Assembly (NCBI GenBank): GCA_022495005.1 | Contig: JAGYXB010001001.1 | Coordinates: 62,001-126,000, forward strand | Direction of reading: 5' to 3' | Length of the DNA: 64,000 bases | Origin: Rhyacophila brunnea | Lineage: Eukaryota > Arthropoda > Insecta > Trichoptera > Rhyacophilidae | In this document: positions 47,719 through 58,573 of the stretch, piece after piece | How positions within the stretch are numbered: the stretch's first letter is position 1 | Layout: every line of letters starts with the position of its first letter | Made by a program: the position numbers and the translations under genes | The notes under the pieces: model-generated | Told to the model about the DNA's origin: nothing | What the model saw: the letters and a program-made list of their open reading frames with translations, nothing else | Database searches by the model: none

Positions 47719-48142
47719 TTACCACGTTTTTATTAGCTTGTATTCTTGTTTGTCCAGTACAGATTTTTTCTTGTTTGTCCAAGATTTGTATTGGACGATT
47801 GAAGATTTTTAACTAACTTCCCGACTAGCTAGACATTTGAAACTTTTGAAATATATCAGAACACGACGACAATCCATTCTTTTAATACTTTTAGCCATTT
47901 TTAATCAGAATTGAATTTATTTTCAGTTAATTCTGTTTTGTATGGAAAGTTATTATTGTTGGTTGCTAAGGAGGTCCTAACAACTAAATTATTAATATAT
48001 ACGTGCGTTACCGTGGAAATCAATATGACATTTCAGTATTCTCTATTTATTCAGTATTTCTATCAAGTACAATAAAAGTTTTTTATTAATACATAGAATT
48101 GTCAAGTTTATATAATTCAACAGAAAATTTAAAAACGTGATA
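47719..48142. repeat. Repeat family R1, copy C (inverted)
   Basis: Inverse of 10047-10500 and 27301-27631, with the same internal blocks (TTGTTTGTCCAGTACAGATT, CCCGACTAGCTAGACATTTG, ATATATACGTGCGTTAC). Beyond it the flank CTCTTTTTATCTTGTAATTA is also shared with copies A and B. Confidence 0.75.
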
Positions 48143-49355
48143 TTTAAAAAGCTCTTTTTATCTTGTAATTATTTTATTTTATTCTGCCGAATATGAATTG
48201 TTTCTTATTAAGTTTAGTTGTATGTAATTCGAATGTGTTTGAAATTGGATTTGAATTTTCAATCAATTTTCTTTTGTTTTAATTTTTCGTCATGGCGTGT
48301 ATGCGAATAAATATATTAATTTATAAAATGGTAGAGGTTTTTTTCTATTTTTAAGTTTGATAAAAGAATTGACATTTAGTACTATTAAAGTTATGAATTT
48401 TATTATCACACTTCTCACTGGCGAGATAATGACCTTTTCTCACTTTCCGTACGGAAATCCTTTTAATGTTTACGATATGATACGAGCTCATAGAAAATTC
48501 TAATCGCGTAGTAAGCGATGATCCTTCCAAGTCAATGCACCTTTTACAACTCTTTCAGAGAGATATGAACTATTTCTTTCATTTTGTGTCAAAATAAAAA
48601 TTCCATTTACCGCTATTTAGCCTATAGGGACACGTCACATGAAAGCTTCCATGATAATTATGTGTTAGTTTTACCACACGACATTTCTAAATTTAAATTT
48701 TCGTGAATTCAAAATGAGAATACGTTCAATGAATTCTTAATAATACATAGTTTAAGACTATGCCCGAGATGCATAGTATAACGAGTTACGTTAAATCGAA
48801 ATAACGTCAAAATAAAATGCACAGGTTAATTACTAAACTCTTATTTAGTTACGTCACACCGGGTTCCACCATTATGATTGTTTTCATTAATACAAATGAT
48901 TTCCTGATAATTATTAAAATATTTAATGATGTAAAAATGTAAACTCCATATTATAATATAAAATGAATAATTATAAATTAATAGAGTTAATCCACGCTTT
49001 ATCAGTGGTTAACATAATCAATTGATTAATACTTTTGAATACAGTATACCCACTAACGTACACTGTTCGTATATTTTTATTGACATGGCAAGAATTTCGT
49101 ATAGTGCTGAGAAATCGTGTGTTTACTAAAGTGAATGTCACCGTTGTTAATAATAGAATGAGATGCATTTAATACTGCTAACATCTATAATTTTTTGTTT
49201 TTTTCAACACTAAAATAACTCACGAGGCCCAATAATAGTAGAGTAGTGATCAAGTAGTGCAGTGGGTAATAGAAATGAATGAAACACAAACACCCAGGCA
49301 TTGAAAAAACCACACAAACTTGACAACAACTCAGATATCTCGGATAATATACCTA
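48143..49355. other. Unassigned AT-rich sequence
   Basis: No gene or repeat family recognised apart from the R1 flank at 48143-48175. Confidence 0.3.
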
Positions 49356-49510
49356 CTAAAAAAAATACATTTGAAAATAAAATATGACGCCCGACGAGAT
49401 TTGAACCTATATATCCACTGATATCACGCCAGTACGTTTTAACCAATTAAGCTACGGGCCTTCTACTTAATTACGATAATTTTAACTAGTAGGTCCTATA
49501 TGAAATGCTT
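49356..49510 (-). repeat. tRNA-derived SINE, family S2
   Basis: Minus strand: CCCGTAGCTTAATTGGTTAA (A-box), GGCGTGATATCAGTGGATAT, B-box GGTTCAAATCTCGTC. Looks tRNA-like, but stem pairing is broken and it is repeated at 28.2 kb with flanks, so it is a SINE. Confidence 0.65.
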
Positions 49511-49779
49511 ATCAAATTGCGTTATTTTTTTACTATCGGTTTTCGTGTTTTAAATTAAGGAATACCTGTCGGGCGTCGTATTATTGTTTTTCAAATGTTA
49601 TTTTTTCTAGTAGGTATATATCTGAGGTATTTTCAAGTTATGTATGTTCAATATATAGAATGTTACATTCTCAAATTTTGTGAATTATTCGTTAAATAAA
49701 AGAAATGGTTAGTTCACATAAATATGTTGTAACCACAACTGGAATCGAGTCCGGATGATTTTCGTCGTAATTAGTTAAT

Positions 49780-49935
49780 ACGCACATGGCTCAACTGGTA
49801 AAGCACATTAACGCGAATACGAAGCAGGTTAGAGTCGCGCTAAGCATCGTATTTTTTCCGAATATTTTTTCTAGTTGGTATATAATTTCTGAGGTGTTTT
49901 CATTATTATGTGTGTTCAAGAAAGAATTTTATGAT
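49780..49935 (+). repeat. tRNA-derived SINE, family S2
   Basis: Head CATGGCTCAACTGGTAAAGC and a worn B-box (AGGTTAGAGTCGCGC), then tail TTTTTTCCGAATATTTTTTC, TAGTTGGTATATAATTTCTG. An isolated tail of the same type lies at 49600-49660. Confidence 0.6.
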
Positions 49936-50448
49936 CAATATACCAAGAATATTAAATAGAGTTTTATTATGGGATATATCAATTTTCCTAAGTTATGGTA
50001 TATTGTATTCATGTGCAGCGGATGAATGCATCGCGCTATGCATTTACAAGTGCAGTGCATGCCGTATGCAATACGGATAAGAATAAACCTCGGCGAGGAC
50101 TTGCGGTTGCCTGAACTTCGTGAGGAAATCTTCAACGATAGCCATGTGTGCTGACAACTGACCAGTAGCTTTTTTATTCATTAAACTGCTTTAGGAAGTC
50201 GAGTATGCAAATAAAATCCAAATATAGTTTTGCGGTGAGATCAATGTTCAATTCACATGGTTGATATTTTATTTGAATTAAGTAATGTCAATAGTTATGT
50301 TATTTTACCTAAACAAATTTTCAAAATACCGTTAACATTGATCATTACATCGATATATTTTAAATGTAAACGCATAGAAATTCGTCATCGTCGTAGATGA
50401 TGATCTTTCCTTATGCTTTGCATCGGCGTCGACTTAATATACAATTAG
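49936..50448. other. Unassigned sequence
   Basis: No gene or repeat recognised. Confidence 0.3.
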
Positions 50449-50456
50449 GTTGTGGT

Positions 50457-51114
50457 TAGGGATTCCAATCCCGGGATCCCGAGCTATTTTCGATACCTTT
50501 GAATCCCGGGATTTTATCAAATTTTTATGTAAAATAAAATTAAAACTAAAACAACAGAAAAAATACTTTTAATAACAAGTAACTACATTAGAAATAAATT
50601 GAGTTTGAATGAAGTTTGATTTATACCCATGTGTAAATTGCCGATTCATTTTATTTTTTCACATGAATTAATAAAAATGAGAAAGATTGGAAAAAAACAA
50701 TGCTTCGCACTATAAACAAAGTAATTCCACCATGACCTCATACGTTTTACGGCGGTTTCATATTTGGCTGACTAATTCGATTTATGGAGCGGAAAGGCCA
50801 TAAGTACACCATGATTTGATTTACTATTTTAAATCTCGCTAACCCATTCATTAAGTCTTTACTATCAGAAACAGCAATCTCATATTAAATTCACATTTTT
50901 ATTTATATAACAATATTATTTACTCCATTAAACTTATGTATTTCCAAGATTGAACGTATACAATATTAACAATAAATGTCTTAAATAGTATAAATTATAC
51001 TAGATTTATTTTTGACCGATTTTATCAATGTTATTAGTAAATATAAAAATTTTATACAATGGGAAAAAATGCCAATCCCGGGATCAGAATTTTGGCTCGG
51101 GATTGGATTCCCTA
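50457..51114. mobile_element. hAT MITE, TAGGGATTCCAATCCCGGGA family
   Basis: Left end TAGGGATTCCAATCCCGGGA; right end, inverted, TAGGGAATCCAATCCCGAGC. Perfect 8-bp target duplication GTTGTGGT (50449-50456 and 51115-51122). No open frame. Relics of related ends at 4505 and 22820. Confidence 0.93.
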
Positions 51115-51122
51115 GTTGTGGT

Positions 51123-51359
51123 GTTTGTATTTAGTTCATAATTTATCACGCTAGGCATGCTACAAAAAACACGAGATGTATAACACCATCACTGTACACC
51201 ACATCGCATTAAAACTGACTTCAAACTTTCATAATTACAATACCTATACATGATTATTATATCGATTGTTTATTTTTGGTTTCGTGATATCAAAGCGTAC
51301 AACGATATAAATAAAGAGTAACCAGTACAATAACAATGTTAGATTACATTTTAAGATAC
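51123..51359. other. Unassigned AT-rich sequence
   Basis: No gene or repeat recognised. Confidence 0.25.
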
Positions 51360-52215
51360 AAGAAAACTAATGATTGAACCAGCACAAGTTTATTCAAGGA
51401 AAAGCTCATCTGATCCACTATTGAGCCTATTGATTTCCTACAACTTGGCTATGAGTTACGAGAAAATAATTTGTATCCAAGACAAATGACGAATGAACCT
51501 CTACCAAATTATTTAGTTAAACCATGCATATGTAATTCTAACTGCCGTACATTATCATGTAGTTATAAGAAATTGGCGTTGGCATGTATATCATTGTGCA
51601 AATGTGTACGTAGTGTTTGTAAAAACTGTGATCATGATACTTTACTTAAAGCGGTTTGAAAACTTGACTTGTTGTTTCTTTTTTTTAATAAAAATGTGTA
51701 GTTAGTGTGGTTAGTGGTTATCGTTATTTAATTTATTCACCTACCTATATATGCAACCTACACTGTTTCTGGATTAACCATAATACTAAAACTAATGTCA
51801 TATGCATAGATATAGTAAAGAAACCAATCTGGGTGATTTTATACAAAAATGCTACTAAATAAAATAATTTAAGCCATGGAGGATCCTAAGAATCGATAAT
51901 TTTGATAACATTGCACTACCCGCTATTTTTATTTTTTCAAATGGGACGAACCGTTCTACGACCATGCCAATGGCATGGTACAATTATTGCATTTTCAATC
52001 AATCCCTGATTCGGTCTTGGTTTTATTGAAGAATTCAGAACAATTTTTGGTGGGTTATAAGAAAAAAAATTAAAACCTCGATAAAAAAAAATTGACCACT
52101 AATATCGCCTGGCAACATCGACATTATATATTTTGGTGACCCCTAAAACCCATTCCAATTGTCAGAATGCGTTCCGCATATTATGTATACGAGAAGTCTA
52201 TGGGATCCTGCACTA
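51360..52215 (+). mobile_element. CXC-tail DNA element, copy 2 (less deleted)
   Basis: Right terminus GTCTATGGGATCCTGCACTA is intact; no matching left terminus was found, so the element is 5'-truncated. It retains more coding sequence than copy 1 and runs in the opposite orientation. Shared hairpin word CCATGCCAATGGCATGG at about 51963. Confidence 0.8.
51414..51659 (+). pseudogene. C-terminal fragment with Cys-rich CXC-like tail
   Basis: The frame reads TIEPIDFLQLGYELRENNLY, PRQMTNEPLPNYLVKP, then CICNSNCRTLSCSYKKLALAC and a further CISLCKC..VCKNC cluster, ending at TGA 51657-51659. An order of (G)Y.L..N.L.P..T..P.P..L...I.C.C...C....C.C.K..L.C...C..C matches the tail of long arthropod transposon-associated or domesticated proteins, and the Cys spacing resembles CXC/tesmin zinc-binding motifs. 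Only 82 residues remain, with a stop upstream at 51411. The copy at 42620-42790 carries the same tail in decayed form. Parent protein family is inferred, not certain. Confidence 0.6.
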
Positions 52216-53095
52216 ATGGGCGTTATCGCTTAGGGAATGACTTTTAGCGGTGTTACAACGTATCATAGTTATTAATATAAAGACGAGTATTGTTTATTTA
52301 CTGTCATCTTAAAGTAATTATGAGGTTGTAGTAATTTTAATCAAAACCGGTATGCCGAAATTGGTTAACTGAATTTGAGCAAAAAAGCCATTCAAAATAT
52401 GTAATATAAGCAGATGCACATATTAAAAATGTAACAAAAGTTTATTTTTTAAATTCTGTACTAAATAGAAAATTTTATGTTATATATACGGAATTAAAAT
52501 GATTGACAGTTTAATATTGGATTAATAATTATTTCCTCTTGCGTACATGATTATGTTTTTCTTTTTATTGTCGACTTTCCTAAGTGCCATTTTCCTAGTT
52601 AAGTTTTCATTTTTTAAATAAAAAAGAAACTTATATGAGAAATGACTGCTTGGAAAAATTCAATCTTTCTGTTAAACGTGGCAGTATGTTAATAACACTA
52701 GGTGTTTCGCATGCAATACTTTATACCATGTATCGACAACCAGTCTTTTAATATGTCACATGGTAATATATTAAGTAAGTAATATAAAATACATTACAAG
52801 CATCTTGAGAGCTTTTTAGAAAATGCTGGTTTCAATACCTAAGTATAAATTATAGCGAACCTACACTTAATATTTCTGATGGATTTCATTAACATTTTTT
52901 TGAAATATTAATTTATTTATCTGTTTTATAACTTATGTACTTATGTACTATACTTATATACGAGTACTTTAATAAATTTCCAAATTTTCACAAAATAACT
53001 AGAACATAACATTATGAACGTTCTCGTTTACACCATAAATAAGTCAGAAAGGATGTAGAACCCGTCTAATTTTCAAACTACTAATATTGACCTTA
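52216..53095. other. Unassigned AT-rich sequence
   Basis: No gene or repeat family recognised. Confidence 0.3.
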
Positions 53096-53099
53096 ATCA

Positions 53100-53400
53100 T
53101 TAGCTAGGGGTATTCATTAGCTACCCTATCTCTAGCTCCCTCCACTCTTCTCGGTCGCTAGTTCTTAGCTGCTATGTAAAACCGCTGAACTTTATGACTC
53201 GACAGGTTTTAAGGCGTTTAGTGCTCCTTGATTACCAATATAATATATCGGGATTTGTCCAGCGGTTGTCCATTCACCGAGCGACATTCCATGCAATCTG
53301 CATATCCATCTCTTTAGCATCGGTACTCTTGTCGCCTTCCATATCCATTGGTTTCTTTTGTGATCTTTATGCGTTATGGACAAAATGCACCTTTCCACGC
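53100..53400 (-). pseudogene. LINE endonuclease/RT C-terminal remnant
   Basis: Minus strand: MERCILSITHKDHKRNQW then a decayed middle (NGQPLDKS) and finally TSDREEWRELEIG near 53125. This order (ME..(M/I)L.(I/V)..(R/K)D..RN..I ... DR..WR.L) is the signature end of a very common insect LINE protein. The frame breaks at 53192 and again before the DREEW block. It is followed by no clear tail. RTE-like affiliation is my best guess. Confidence 0.7.
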
Positions 53401-53713
53401 CACGTTGTACTACTCACAATTTTTGGATTTCTCTTACATTAAATAAGTGTCCATGTCAGTTTGGTTCTGCGAGTAATCTCGTCATACATACTTTAATACA
53501 TTTAAAGTTCAAGATTTTCATAAAATAACTAAAAAGTATTAACGCAAGAATGATAAATTTGTCGTGTATACCGTAATACATAAGTTTGAGAAAGAACGTA
53601 GAAACCCTTTTGATTTTCAAATACCACTACCAATAACAATACATATTATGAAATATATTTTACTGCATGCGGAATAATGGCTTGTGTTTTATTTTAATTA
53701 GTAAATATGAAAT
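53401..53713. other. Unassigned sequence
   Basis: No gene or repeat recognised. Confidence 0.25.
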
Positions 53714-54028
53714 GCATGGCCTCTGCAAGGGGAGGCCTGGGGCCTGGGCATAGGGTATGCTTGGCGTAGCGTGATCAGCTAAGTGAGATAAACACACACC
53801 ATAAATATGCTATCATAAATAGTAGAAAAATCGCCTGTGGCGTTATTTTACTTCAAGAATATTAAAATACGTGGATGTGCGATGCAATTTAATGTAATAT
53901 AATAAGTTATGTGTAGAATTTGATTTTGAACACGCTACTGTATAGCACCACACTGCCTTTGACCTTAACGATATGTAAGGGAGGTCATCAAAGAACAAGA
54001 CCTGGGAGCCCGCTTCCGGATTTGGGGG
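53714..54028. mobile_element. MITE related to the 36.78-kb family
   Basis: Left CATGGCCTCTGCAAGGGGAG; interior GGATGTGCGATGCAATTTAA as at 63.7 kb; right ACCTTAACGATATGTAAGGG and GGGAGCCCGCTTCCGGATTT as at 39.96 kb. Ends are decayed. Confidence 0.6.
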
Positions 54029-54399
54029 TAATTAATATTTATCAATTACCTATATCCACAAAAATTAATAATTAAAGAAATATTACATATCATCCTCAGT
54101 GTTGCTATCTAATGATGTAAGTAATATACTGAAGGCTGTATATATAAGGCTGTATATATAATATCTACTATTGGTGGCTTTATTTACGATTTATACGGAG
54201 TGTAAATGCGAATTCTGCCATTCTTAGTAGTGTTCATAGTTGACCTGCGTAGCCGAAAATATCAGTTGTCTGTTCTCCCAAGGTGTAAGTAAGACTATCT
54301 AAATTAGGCGGGAAAGAAACGTGTTCAACCAAATCGTTTCGGATATAGATATATACCAACTATGCGAGGACGAGAAATTTATGTCCACGTTGCTTTATA

Positions 54400-54545
54400 A
54401 ATTCTTAAAATAGTAATTAATTATTTCTTTTATTCAACGAATAATTCACAAGATTTAAGAATGTACCATTCTAATTATTGAACATACATAATTTTGAAAA
54501 ACACTTCTGAGAAAATATATTATAACCAATAGAAAAAATCAAAAT
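54400..54545 (-). repeat. SINE family S2, tail part
   Basis: AAAACACTTCTGAGAAAATA then TATAACCAATAGAAAAAATC matches the tail at 47045-47090. A twofold GGCTGTATATATAA repeat lies nearby at 54133-54160. Confidence 0.5.
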
Positions 54546-54686
54546 AGTGTTTACTCAGCTCATTCAGTGTTCCTCAATGTACTTGTATTTGTAATTTGTA
54601 AGTTCACTATATATGCAGGTAAAGGTTCAAAATGACTGTCTTATGTATTATATCAATCTCTATGGTAGGTACCATCTTATTGTAAC

Positions 54687-55266
54687 TGGGTTGGGTATTA
54701 CCCGAGAAAATCTCAATCTCGAGATTCGGGATTTCCCGAAATGATGAAATTTTGAATTCTCGAGATTCGGGATTTCCAGAAAACAATTCTTGAGATATCG
54801 AGAAATTCAAAAAAAAAACCTGTAAAATATGATTTTTTTTATTTATGTAAGAAGACAAACGAAATAGAAGTAGGAAAACAAAAATAATTCAAAACATTAC
54901 TTATTAATATAAAATTTAAAAAAACACAGATTGTCAATCGCTGCGTCTGACAATCGTGTACGCTTTTGAGACACAAAATTCCCTGATGTTGCAAAAATTG
55001 CGCTAATTTTGAGTCGACGTTGGCTTAATTGTGTTAAATGCCCCGATCAGTCTTTGAACGTTTTATGTTTCTGTCCACTTTTTTCAAATAGAAAATCGTT
55101 TTTTCAATTATTATTTGATAATAAAGAAATCCCGAATCCCGAGAAAAGATTCTGGAGATCCGGGATTACCCGAAATGTTAAAAAATTCAATTCTCGAGAT
55201 TCGGAACGGAAAATCTCGAAAATTTCTCGAGAATTCCCGTCGGGAAATTCCCGAAATCCAACTCTA
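54687..55266 (-). mobile_element. 580-bp hAT element with perfect 8-bp duplication
   Basis: Flanked by ATTGTAAC on both sides (54679-54686, 55267-55274). Left end TGGGTTGGGTATTACCCGAG and right end, inverted, TAGAGTTGGATTTCGGGAAT are imperfect inverses. Both subterminal regions are packed with CTCGAGATTCGGGATTTCCC-type repeats. A minus-strand transposase remnant lies in the centre. Confidence 0.92.
54896..55016 (-). pseudogene. hAT transposase C-terminal dimerisation segment
   Basis: Minus strand gives RLKISAIFATSGNFVSQKR then TRLSDAAIDNLCFFKFYI. The (S/T)sGN.v..KR.RLs...i..L.F(L/F) pattern is the end of the hAT dimerisation domain, the most conserved C-terminal part of these transposases. 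About 40 of roughly 600 residues remain, so the element depends on an autonomous relative. Confidence 0.8.
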
Positions 55267-55274
55267 ATTGTAAC

Positions 55275-56620
55275 CTCATGATATAAAACATATTATGTCC
55301 AACGATGGGGCAGTATGAAGACCGCAGAGTTATAAGTGATATTAGTGGGATCATGAAAATAATCCCTTGTCCAGTATAGACGGATTCTAAATGAACCCAC
55401 GAATGCATTTACATGAAACAAAATGCACAATTATTCTTGATTATGCATCGCATGCTGCGAGGGTAGGTAAAGGTTGAAAACGCCTGTCTCATGTTGATAA
55501 ACTACCCTCTAGCAAATAGAAGCTACATGAAATCCCTTTATATGATAATATGGCAAAACCCCCGTGCATACAGCGCACCCGGCATATTGTATTATATTAT
55601 AAGTAGAACAGAGCACGATGCTGACATGGCGTGAACACGGTTTAATAAAAAAATGCGTTTTTCTCGTTTTTATTACCTCCGCTGTCCATTTTACCTCTTT
55701 CTCCCTGGCCCTGTTGTTTTAATTTAGATTGGGGTTTGATTATGATTTATCATTTTCCTTGTGTTTTTGAACACTGATTAATGTAGCGATTTTTAATGAT
55801 GTTTTTTTACGATCTTGCCAGGGATTTTATTTACGACAACAGGCGATTTCGCTCAGTTGTAATTTAATATTGTAAAAAGTGTACCAAACACAGCATTAAA
55901 CGCGATATTTCAGTTGTAAAATGGGCATATTTTAATATTTTCAGCCACTCGTATTTTTATTTAATTTTCAAGAGTTTGGGGATGATGAGGTGTGTGAAGA
56001 TAAAGTCGTTGCTGCTTGGATGTTATTAAGGGAGTTTATTTATCGTTACAAGAATAATTAGATACAATAATAAAAATGACAGCGTGAGGTTATAATCGTA
56101 GGTACAGGTGAGATCGATGTTATCGAGAGAATGATTATATTAATGAACTGAGAGACTGACTGAACTCGAGAGGAATGACGGACGAGTGATCGGGCTCAAT
56201 GTGAGAGTGGTGCGTCGAATGGTAGTGAGGATTTATGGATTGTTCTGCCTATTTATACAAATGCAGTCTATATACTCGTATTACAAGAGACATTGTCGCA
56301 ATTAACAAATCATAATAGACCTTACTGATCTAGTTATGATTGAGGAAATGCTTACAATCGTTTTCGCTTTATTGTTTTATTTTGATAACAAAACATAAAC
56401 ATTAAAATGTGTCACCCATGTAGCTAAGTGGTATGATTGTTACAATAGTATATTATTTTATATCTCAATTTTCTCGGCAGTTCCACTCTTAAATGTAGCC
56501 ATGCATTGGCATTTCGTCATCATGGTGAACTTTATCGCATACTGACTTGTTATTCATTTGTTTTTGGAAGCCTTTCCTCGTTCTGCCCAACCTTATACCA
56601 AGCTTTTGGGCTTAACATTC
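55275..56620. other. Unassigned intron sequence
   Basis: Includes a less AT-rich non-coding stretch at about 55640-55930 without frames or repeat hallmarks; conserved intronic DNA is possible. Confidence 0.3.
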
Positions 56621-56859
56621 TTTTTCTTTGACCATGTCCGATCCTGATAGGATCATATGGGCCTCCCCAGAGTGGAGGTTTGTATTAATAGATTTCATTT
56701 TTACGAGAAATGGATGTCAGCCACTTGCTCAACCTATTAGGTCAATACTCTGACTCATACACAAATTGAAAAACAATATGTGTACTTGCCAGACCCAGGA
56801 TTCGAACCTGGGACCCTCGACACTATAGGCGGGCGCTTAAACCACGCGGCCATCGAGGG
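56621..56859 (-). repeat. SINE family S1, full length
   Basis: On the minus strand: tRNA-like head with A-box TGGCCGCGTGGTTTAAGCG and B-box GGTTCGAATCCTGGG, then body TTGCCAAGTACACATATTG in its reverse sense, a region containing GAGCAAGTGGCTGACATCCA, and the end CTCCACTCTGGGGAGGCCCA, closing with a TTTTTCTTTG (A/C-rich) tail. Best-preserved copy in the window, about 240 bp. Confidence 0.9.
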
Positions 56860-57660
56860 TATACTAAACATAGCAAACATTTATTATAGAATTTATCCGT
56901 ATGCGCCATGCTCTTATTATTTTCGGTCGTCATCATGGCCAACATGAAATGAAGTCTATTTGTGCACGACAAAGACTCTCCCCTTCATGGTCATCTTCTT
57001 CTGTCAGGGCGGAGTGAAGATTACCCCAGTAAGCCCCTACTAGGCCGCTCCAGCTCGCCGATGCTATACATCAGCCTCGTTTTCCTTGGAGACTACCCAA
57101 GTCACTCCAAATCTGGTCATCGCTGAATAATATCTCAAAAAACTACATAATACAATTTATTTATATGATGTTATTCAATGAAATATTTTTTTTTATCCCA
57201 ACTGTCTTCATTTTTAATAATGTTTAAATGAAAACCTAAGTACCTAATTATTTGCTTTTTTAAATATACTTATATCGTACGTTTCACGTACGTTCAAGTT
57301 GCGAGAAAGGCAGACAATGAAAATTTTATTCAGTTACCTACTGCGAAAAATTCCAACCCCATTTCAGAGAAAAACGAATAATTTTCATGTTATTCAAAAT
57401 CAACACCATTAAAAATAGCAGTAATTGAAAATGCTTCGCGTTAAACTCGATCTGGAAATACTACAGCTAAGTTCACCTTGTCTCGCAGCTCTGGAGTTAA
57501 TTCTAGAACTATAAATAACAAAGAGAAAGCTTCTCGCTTCAGAAGGTCTGTCGCGCTGGAATGTAATTCAGACTTAGCCCCGGTTCCACGAGGTGCTAAC
57601 TAATCGTCTCCAAAATACATGGATATTGCTGGCTTTCTTAGAACCATATCTGCTTTTATG
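56860..57660. other. Unassigned, moderately GC-rich sequence
   Basis: 56990-57130 and 57440-57620 are less AT-rich; no open frame with recognisable content. The CTGCAGC/GGAGTTAATTC region could be a repeat without relatives in this window. Confidence 0.25.
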
Positions 57661-57668
57661 TCACGTGA

Positions 57669-57850
57669 GCGGCGAAGGGTGATTTTTAGAAAGGGGTAGG
57701 CTGTGGAGATCAGAGAAAAAGAGCACAATCGTCAGTAGTATTACGTATACGACGATAATACGGCATTACTACAGATAAATATGTACACACTGATGACAAC
57801 GACATAAAATTTAGCGTTGAGTTTAAATTATGTATTTTACTAAACATTTA
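57669..57850. repeat. hAT MITE, CAGTGGCGAAG family, one end
   Basis: AGCGGCGAAGGGTGATTTTT and GGTAGGCTGTGGAGATCAGA are the inverse of the right end of 39018-39759. The other end was not found. Confidence 0.65.
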
Positions 57851-58004
57851 TAAGTACATATTTTTTTTTATTAACAATCTATATTTATATGTGAATGAAT
57901 GCCATAGGAATTATTATTTTAAATTATATTATAATTAATTATTTTGGAAAAAAACTGCAGTCATAGATAATAATATTATGCGCACAGGTTTGACGTTTCG
58001 CCTT

Positions 58005-58234
58005 TCAGAGGATCTGCCAATAGGACCATAGGGCCTCCACGGAGTGGAGTTTGTATTAACAGATTTGTTTACGAGAAATAGATGTTAGCCACTTGCTTAA
58101 CCTGTTAGGTCATTATTATGACTCCAAACACAAATTAAAACAACATTTTATTATGTATTTGCCAGACCCAGAATTCGAACCAGGGACCCACGGCATTATA
58201 AGCCGACGCTTAAGCCACTCGGACATCGTGAGCG
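58005..58234 (-). repeat. SINE family S1
   Basis: Same orientation as 56621. B-box GGTTCGAATTCTGGGTCTGG and A-box GTCCGAGTGGCTTAAGCG on the minus strand. Diverged from the other copies. Confidence 0.85.
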
Positions 58235-58335
58235 TTAATAGACAGTTAAACAGTATTATAAAACAGAATTAATAGTCATCAAAAGTAATGTGGTAAGTAA
58301 ACAGTAAAATATGGACAAATTGTTATAATGAATAC

Positions 58336-58573
58336 TTTTCTTTTTTCTTTCGACCATGTCCGATCCTAATAGGATCATATATGGGTCTTCACAGAGTGGT
58401 GGTTTGTATAAACAGATTTTATTTTTTACGAGAAATGGATGTTAGCCACTTGCTTAACCTACTAGGTCCATACTCTGACTCATACACAAATTAAAAAACA
58501 ATATGTGTACTTGCCGAACCTGGGATTCTCGACACTATAGACTGGCGCTTAAGCCACGCGGCCATCGTGGGTG
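58336..58573 (-). repeat. SINE family S1 with partly deleted B-box
   Basis: Same orientation as the two preceding copies. CTTTCGACCATGTCCGATCC starts the window-sense sequence; GGCCGCGTGGCTTAAGCGCC is the minus-strand A-box. The B-box region has lost about 16 bp. Confidence 0.85.

Noticed and set aside
49400..49465. Possible tRNA gene
   Set aside because: A and B boxes are present but stems do not pair, and the sequence recurs at 28.2 kb with shared flanks, so it is a SINE head.
54607..55408. Open frames of 73-90 codons on both strands
   Set aside because: They arise from the CTCGAGATTCGGGA repeats of the hAT element; only the minus-strand dimerisation segment has family support.
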